DNA of 64,000 nt from Novosphingobium sp. G106 (lineage in GTDB: Bacteria; Pseudomonadota; Alphaproteobacteria; Sphingomonadales; Sphingomonadaceae), in contig NZ_JAHOOZ010000001.1 of NCBI RefSeq assembly GCF_019075875.1, positions 5,460,001 through 5,524,000 of the forward strand, written 5' to 3'. The notes under the pieces are model-generated. The model was not told the DNA's origin and did not search any database. It was given only the letters and a program-made list of their open reading frames with translations. Made by a program: the position numbers and the translations under genes. Positions 60,775 through 64,000 of the stretch are shown in pieces. Each line of letters begins with the position of its first letter. Within the stretch, counting starts at the first letter, position 1.

Positions 60775-62655
60775 ATGACTGGGGCGAAACGGGGCTTATT
60801 GACTCTTCTGCGCGATCGCTCGGGCAACGTCCTGCCGATCGCGGCCGTCGGCATGCTGCTCTCGGCCGCGCTCGTCGGCGGCGGCATCGACATGAGCCGC
60901 GCCTATCGCGCGCAGAACCGGCTGCAGGCGGCCTGCGACTCCGGCGCCCTCGCGGGCCGACGTGCAGTGCTTAGTTCGGGCTTCGACCAGCCTGCCAAGG
61001 ACCAGGCCAGCGCCTTCTTCAACACCAATTTCAACGACAACGCGATGGAGACCGAGAACACGGTCTTCACACCCACGTCGACCGACAATGGCCAGACGAT
61101 CAACGCATCCGCCAGCACCACGCTCAAGCTGGCGGTCATGAAGATCTTCGGATTCCAGGCGTTCGACTTGGCAGTGACCTGCACGGCGTCGATGGGCGTG
61201 GGCAACAGCGACGTCGTCATGGTGCTCGACACCACGGGCTCGATGACCACCGATACCGGTGGCGGTGTTACCAGATTGGCCGCGCTGCAGCAGGCAATGA
61301 AGAACTTCTACACGACTGTGCAGACCGCGACGACGGGCACCAACGCACGCATTCGCTATGGCTTCGTACCCTATAGCACGACCGTGAACGTCGGTAAGCT
61401 GCTCTATGCCGCGAATCCGGCATATCTGAAAGATACTCGGACCAACATGCCAACGCGCAAGGCGGTCACTAGCGGCAGCGCTACGACGACGGACAACAAC
61501 ATCGTCAACGGTTCAAGTCAGAACGATACGTCGGTCAGCTACAGCTCTTCGAGCAATTGCAATGCTGAGCTGACGAGCACCACCTGGACGAACAACGGCG
61601 CTTCCTCAACACTACCCATCACGATCATCGATGGACCGCCCAGCTCGCCACCGGACTACGGCAAGCGAAGCTGGACGGTGACCACCCGGCAACCGCAGAC
61701 GCACAGGGTCTATACCTCGTGCTACAAGTCGGGGAGCGTCTATTACCGAAGCTATTATAATCAGACCAAGGATCTCGACAGCGCGCAAAAGTGGGTGCTG
61801 CAGTACTATACGCTTGCTGCAGGATACGACGTAAGCGCCTACAAGACCTTCGCGACGGTCACGACCAATACCGGCGACTATGGCGATTCGGTGTCGTCCA
61901 CTTGGGAGGGCTGCATCGAAGAACGCGGCACAAGCGCCTCGTCCAGTTTCTCCTATTCTACGCTTACGGGTATTACACCGGCCGCCGCTATCGACCTGAA
62001 CATCGATAGTGCACCGACGGACGATAACAGCAAGTGGGCGCCGATGTGGCCGGAAGTCGCCTACTTTCGCAGGACCAGCGGCGGGAGCTACAGTACCAGC
62101 ACGACCACTTCGTATGGTACGCAGTCTAGCTCTTGCCCGTATGACGCGCAGTTGCTGGCGGAAATGTCGCAGGACGAGTTCAACACCTATGCCGGCAAGT
62201 TGAAGGCCGAAGGCAGCACCTATCTCGACATCGGCATGGTATGGGGCGGTCGTTTGAGCTCGCCCGACGGCATATTCGGGACCAACGTCAAGGTCGCGCC
62301 GACCAACGGCGGTGAGGTGTCGCGGCACATCATCTTCATGACCGACGGCATCATGGATCCCAGTCCCACCACCCAATCGGCCTGGGGTCTCGAATGGCAT
62401 GACCGGCGCGTGACCAGCGACGGCTCGGATTCGCAGGATACTAGCCGCCATACCTCGCGCTTCCTGGCGATCTGCGAGGAGATCAAGGCCAAGGGCATCC
62501 GCGTCTGGGCGATCTCTTTCACCTCGGGAACAAACTCGACCCTGTCGACCTGCGCTTCGGCCAACAGCTACTACAACGCCGACAATCCGACCCAGCTCAA
62601 CGCGGCTTTTCAGGAAATCGCCAAGCAGGTCGGTGAACTGAGGCTCACGCAATGA
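60775..62655 (+). CDS. TadG-like pilus assembly protein with von Willebrand A domain
   Basis: 626 residues. N-terminal TadG-like membrane segment (GNVLPIAAVGMLLSAALVGGGIDMSRAYR), then a vWA domain whose MIDAS is DTTGSM near residue 150 (VMVLDTTGSMTT) and HIIFMTDGIMD near 520. The roughly 300 residues between these are a Ser/Thr/Asn-rich insertion with lower GC than the flanks. TadG proteins sit in the envelope and help assemble the Flp/Tad pilus. Confidence 0.88.
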   Translation: MTGAKRGLLTLLRDRSGNVLPIAAVGMLLSAALVGGGIDMSRAYRAQNRLQAACDSGALAGRRAVLSSGFDQPAKDQASAFFNTNFNDNAMETENTVFTPTSTDNGQTINASASTTLKLAVMKIFGFQAFDLAVTCTASMGVGNSDVVMVLDTTGSMTTDTGGGVTRLAALQQAMKNFYTTVQTATTGTNARIRYGFVPYSTTVNVGKLLYAANPAYLKDTRTNMPTRKAVTSGSATTTDNNIVNGSSQNDTSVSYSSSSNCNAELTSTTWTNNGASSTLPITIIDGPPSSPPDYGKRSWTVTTRQPQTHRVYTSCYKSGSVYYRSYYNQTKDLDSAQKWVLQYYTLAAGYDVSAYKTFATVTTNTGDYGDSVSSTWEGCIEERGTSASSSFSYSTLTGITPAAAIDLNIDSAPTDDNSKWAPMWPEVAYFRRTSGGSYSTSTTTSYGTQSSSCPYDAQLLAEMSQDEFNTYAGKLKAEGSTYLDIGMVWGGRLSSPDGIFGTNVKVAPTNGGEVSRHIIFMTDGIMDPSPTTQSAWGLEWHDRRVTSDGSDSQDTSRHTSRFLAICEEIKAKGIRVWAISFTSGTNSTLSTCASANSYYNADNPTQLNAAFQEIAKQVGELRLTQ

Positions 62656-63251
62656 AGCAGAAAGCCGAAATCACAACACTATTCCGGCTCGCCGCCGAAC
62701 AGGATGGCCTTGCCGCCATTGAGTTCGCGATCGTCGCGCCGGTGTTCTGCCTGTTGCTGATGGGGATCTTCGACATCGGTCAGATGGCCTATGGCCGGTC
62801 AATCCTTAGCGGCGCGGTGGAGAAGGCGGCGCGCAGTTCGGCAATGGAAACGGCCGATACCACTGCGGCGGACCTGATGGTGCAGAATGCGATCAAGCCG
62901 ATTCTGCCTGGAGCGACCTTCACCAGCACTCGTGCAGCCTATGTCGATTTTAGCGACGTCAACCGGGCGGAGAAATTCACCGATACCAACAACAACGGCA
63001 CCTGCGACGCGGGTGAGCCTTATGTCGACGAAAACCGCTCGGGCCACTGGGAGGCCGACGTCGGCATAAGCGGTAACGGCGGCGCCAACGATGTTGTGCT
63101 CTATACCGTCACGGTAAACTACAAGCCCGTGTTCAGGGTGAACCTCCTGGGTAATACCACGGAGACGCGAACGATGGTCGCCTACGGGGTACGCAAGAAC
63201 CAGCCCTTCGCCACCCAGCGGGGCTATGGATCGAGTGCCGGGACATGCTGA
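62652..63251 (+). CDS. TadE/TadG-like pseudopilin
   Basis: 199 residues, overlapping the previous gene by four bases. TadE-type N-terminus AAIEFAIVAPVFCLLLMGIFDIGQ with the processing Glu-containing site and one membrane helix. The remainder is a periplasmic domain with a Asp-rich TDTNNNGTCDAGEPYVDE loop that could bind calcium. Part of the Tad pilus gene set. Confidence 0.85.
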   Translation: MKQKAEITTLFRLAAEQDGLAAIEFAIVAPVFCLLLMGIFDIGQMAYGRSILSGAVEKAARSSAMETADTTAADLMVQNAIKPILPGATFTSTRAAYVDFSDVNRAEKFTDTNNNGTCDAGEPYVDENRSGHWEADVGISGNGGANDVVLYTVTVNYKPVFRVNLLGNTTETRTMVAYGVRKNQPFATQRGYGSSAGTC

Positions 63252-63928
63252 TCACTTCCGCCGCATCCGCGAGCTGGCGCAGCCGCGCGCGTCGCTTCGC
63301 CGGGCTTCTCGCTGTCACATCCGGCCGACTGGTTCGCGATAAATCGGCCAATTCATTGATCGAGTTTGCCTTTTCGATGCCGATCTTCCTGACGCTCGGC
63401 ATGTATGGAGCCGAACTCGCCAACATGGCGGCGACCAGCATGCAGGTTAGCCAGATCGCCATGGCGCTGGCCGACAATTCGGCTCGTCTCGGCCAGACCG
63501 ACAATAGCGCGGTCTTGCCGACGATTCTTGACCCGATGGTCAATTCGGTCATGTCGGGCGCGATGAAGCAAGGCACGACGATCAACTTCCAGGCCAACGG
63601 GCGGGTGATCTTGTCGAGCCTCGAGCAAACCGCGGGCGGCCTTCAATATATCCATTGGCAACGCTGCAAAGGCAATTTTGCCCGTGCCTCGGCTTACGGC
63701 CCGCTCAATTACGGGAACACGGGCACTGCGATTCCTGGCCTCGGCAAGAACAACGTCTCGGCACCCGCTGGGCAGGCGGTGATGTTCGTCGAGGCGTTTT
63801 ACAGCTACAAGTCGCTGTTCGGTAACATGTTCGTCAAGAACGCTGTGATTTCGCAAGAAGCGGCCTTTCTGATGCGCGACCGTCGTGACCTGGCGCGCGG
63901 CATCGCTAACACCACCGATTGCACCTGA
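63245..63928 (+). CDS. TadE-like pseudopilin
   Basis: 227 residues. N-terminal segment DKSANSLIEFAFSMPIFLTLGMYGAELA has the TadE pattern (E at +5 of the helix) and one membrane span. It overlaps the preceding gene by seven bases, giving three coupled Tad genes. No ATPase, secretin or prepilin peptidase of the Tad system is in the window; they must lie elsewhere. Confidence 0.84.
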   Translation: MLITSAASASWRSRARRFAGLLAVTSGRLVRDKSANSLIEFAFSMPIFLTLGMYGAELANMAATSMQVSQIAMALADNSARLGQTDNSAVLPTILDPMVNSVMSGAMKQGTTINFQANGRVILSSLEQTAGGLQYIHWQRCKGNFARASAYGPLNYGNTGTAIPGLGKNNVSAPAGQAVMFVEAFYSYKSLFGNMFVKNAVISQEAAFLMRDRRDLARGIANTTDCT

Positions 63929-64000
63929 CAGCCAGCCAGTCAGGTGCCGCTTCCGCGGGGGGGCCGTATCCACCCCCGGAAAAACGTCCCCATTCGGGCG

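Overview
The window is GC-rich, densely coded chromosome from an alphaproteobacterium of the Sphingomonadaceae, most like Novosphingobium or a close relative. The evidence is the gene set and order: a ctaB-small protein-ctaG-coxC-DUF983-surf1-thrC cytochrome oxidase cluster, a TonB-dependent receptor next to a DUF35/thiolase pair, SnoaL-like proteins, a P450, and a TadE/TadG trio. No tRNA, rRNA, CRISPR array, insertion sequence or prophage was seen. No stretch longer than 300 bases lacks a gene. The longest gaps (about 190-255 bases, at 661-861, 14663-14854, 42127-42398 and 54597-54834) hold promoters or possible operators.

Layout. 1-660: 5' end of pdxJ and pyrE (minus strand). 862-8765: aa3-type cytochrome c oxidase subunits and assembly factors, then threonine synthase. 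8781-12955: an rRNA methyltransferase, a secreted methyltransferase-like protein, folB, a short Rossmann-like protein and moaA-moaD-moaE. 13026-14662: a membrane protein gene with an FNR-type operator, facing an oxygen-sensing Crp/Fnr regulator and a lipoprotein. 14855-18313: rplU-rpmA, an acetyltransferase, a PF10118 hydrolase and its divergent TetR, and a small membrane peptide. 18339-24959: ygfZ, then an accessory-looking block (P450, SMP-30 lactonase, carboxymuconolactone decarboxylase-like protein, MFS exporter), then pyrC and rarD. 25151-33679: envelope proteins, astD, selO, an alpha/beta hydrolase, a glycosyltransferase and yfgM-bamB. 33722-40457: a membrane methyltransferase, a homodimeric E1-type 2-oxoacid dehydrogenase with a divergent Lrp regulator, and rsmE-gshA-monooxygenase. 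40545-47606: SnoaL-like proteins, a PAS-LuxR regulator, an HvfC/BufC-like protein, and an amidohydrolase-TauD-luciferase-like operon. 47654-53034: ppk-ppx plus a DUF1989/YcgG pair. 53196-59827: an MFS exporter, a TonB receptor, a DUF35-thiolase pair and a membrane anchor protein. 59966-63928: a double-PilZ protein and the Tad pseudopilin/vWA genes.

How the genes work together. The respiratory block encodes the Cu/heme oxidase and the proteins that insert heme and copper. The Fnr-like regulator and the perfect TTGAC-N4-GTCAA site next to it suggest oxygen control of at least one unknown membrane protein. Polyphosphate metabolism, glutathione synthesis and molybdopterin synthesis are housekeeping. 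The catabolic blocks look like typical sphingomonad accessory chemistry.

The most promising unexplained system is the YcgG-DUF1989 pair with a divergent MFS exporter (51767-54596). Both families have members that act on guanidino compounds, which suggests an N-oxidation/deimination route. Two reading-frame breaks (N-terminus of coxA; the 7-C run at 13081-13087) are probably single-base assembly or sequencing errors, but need checking.
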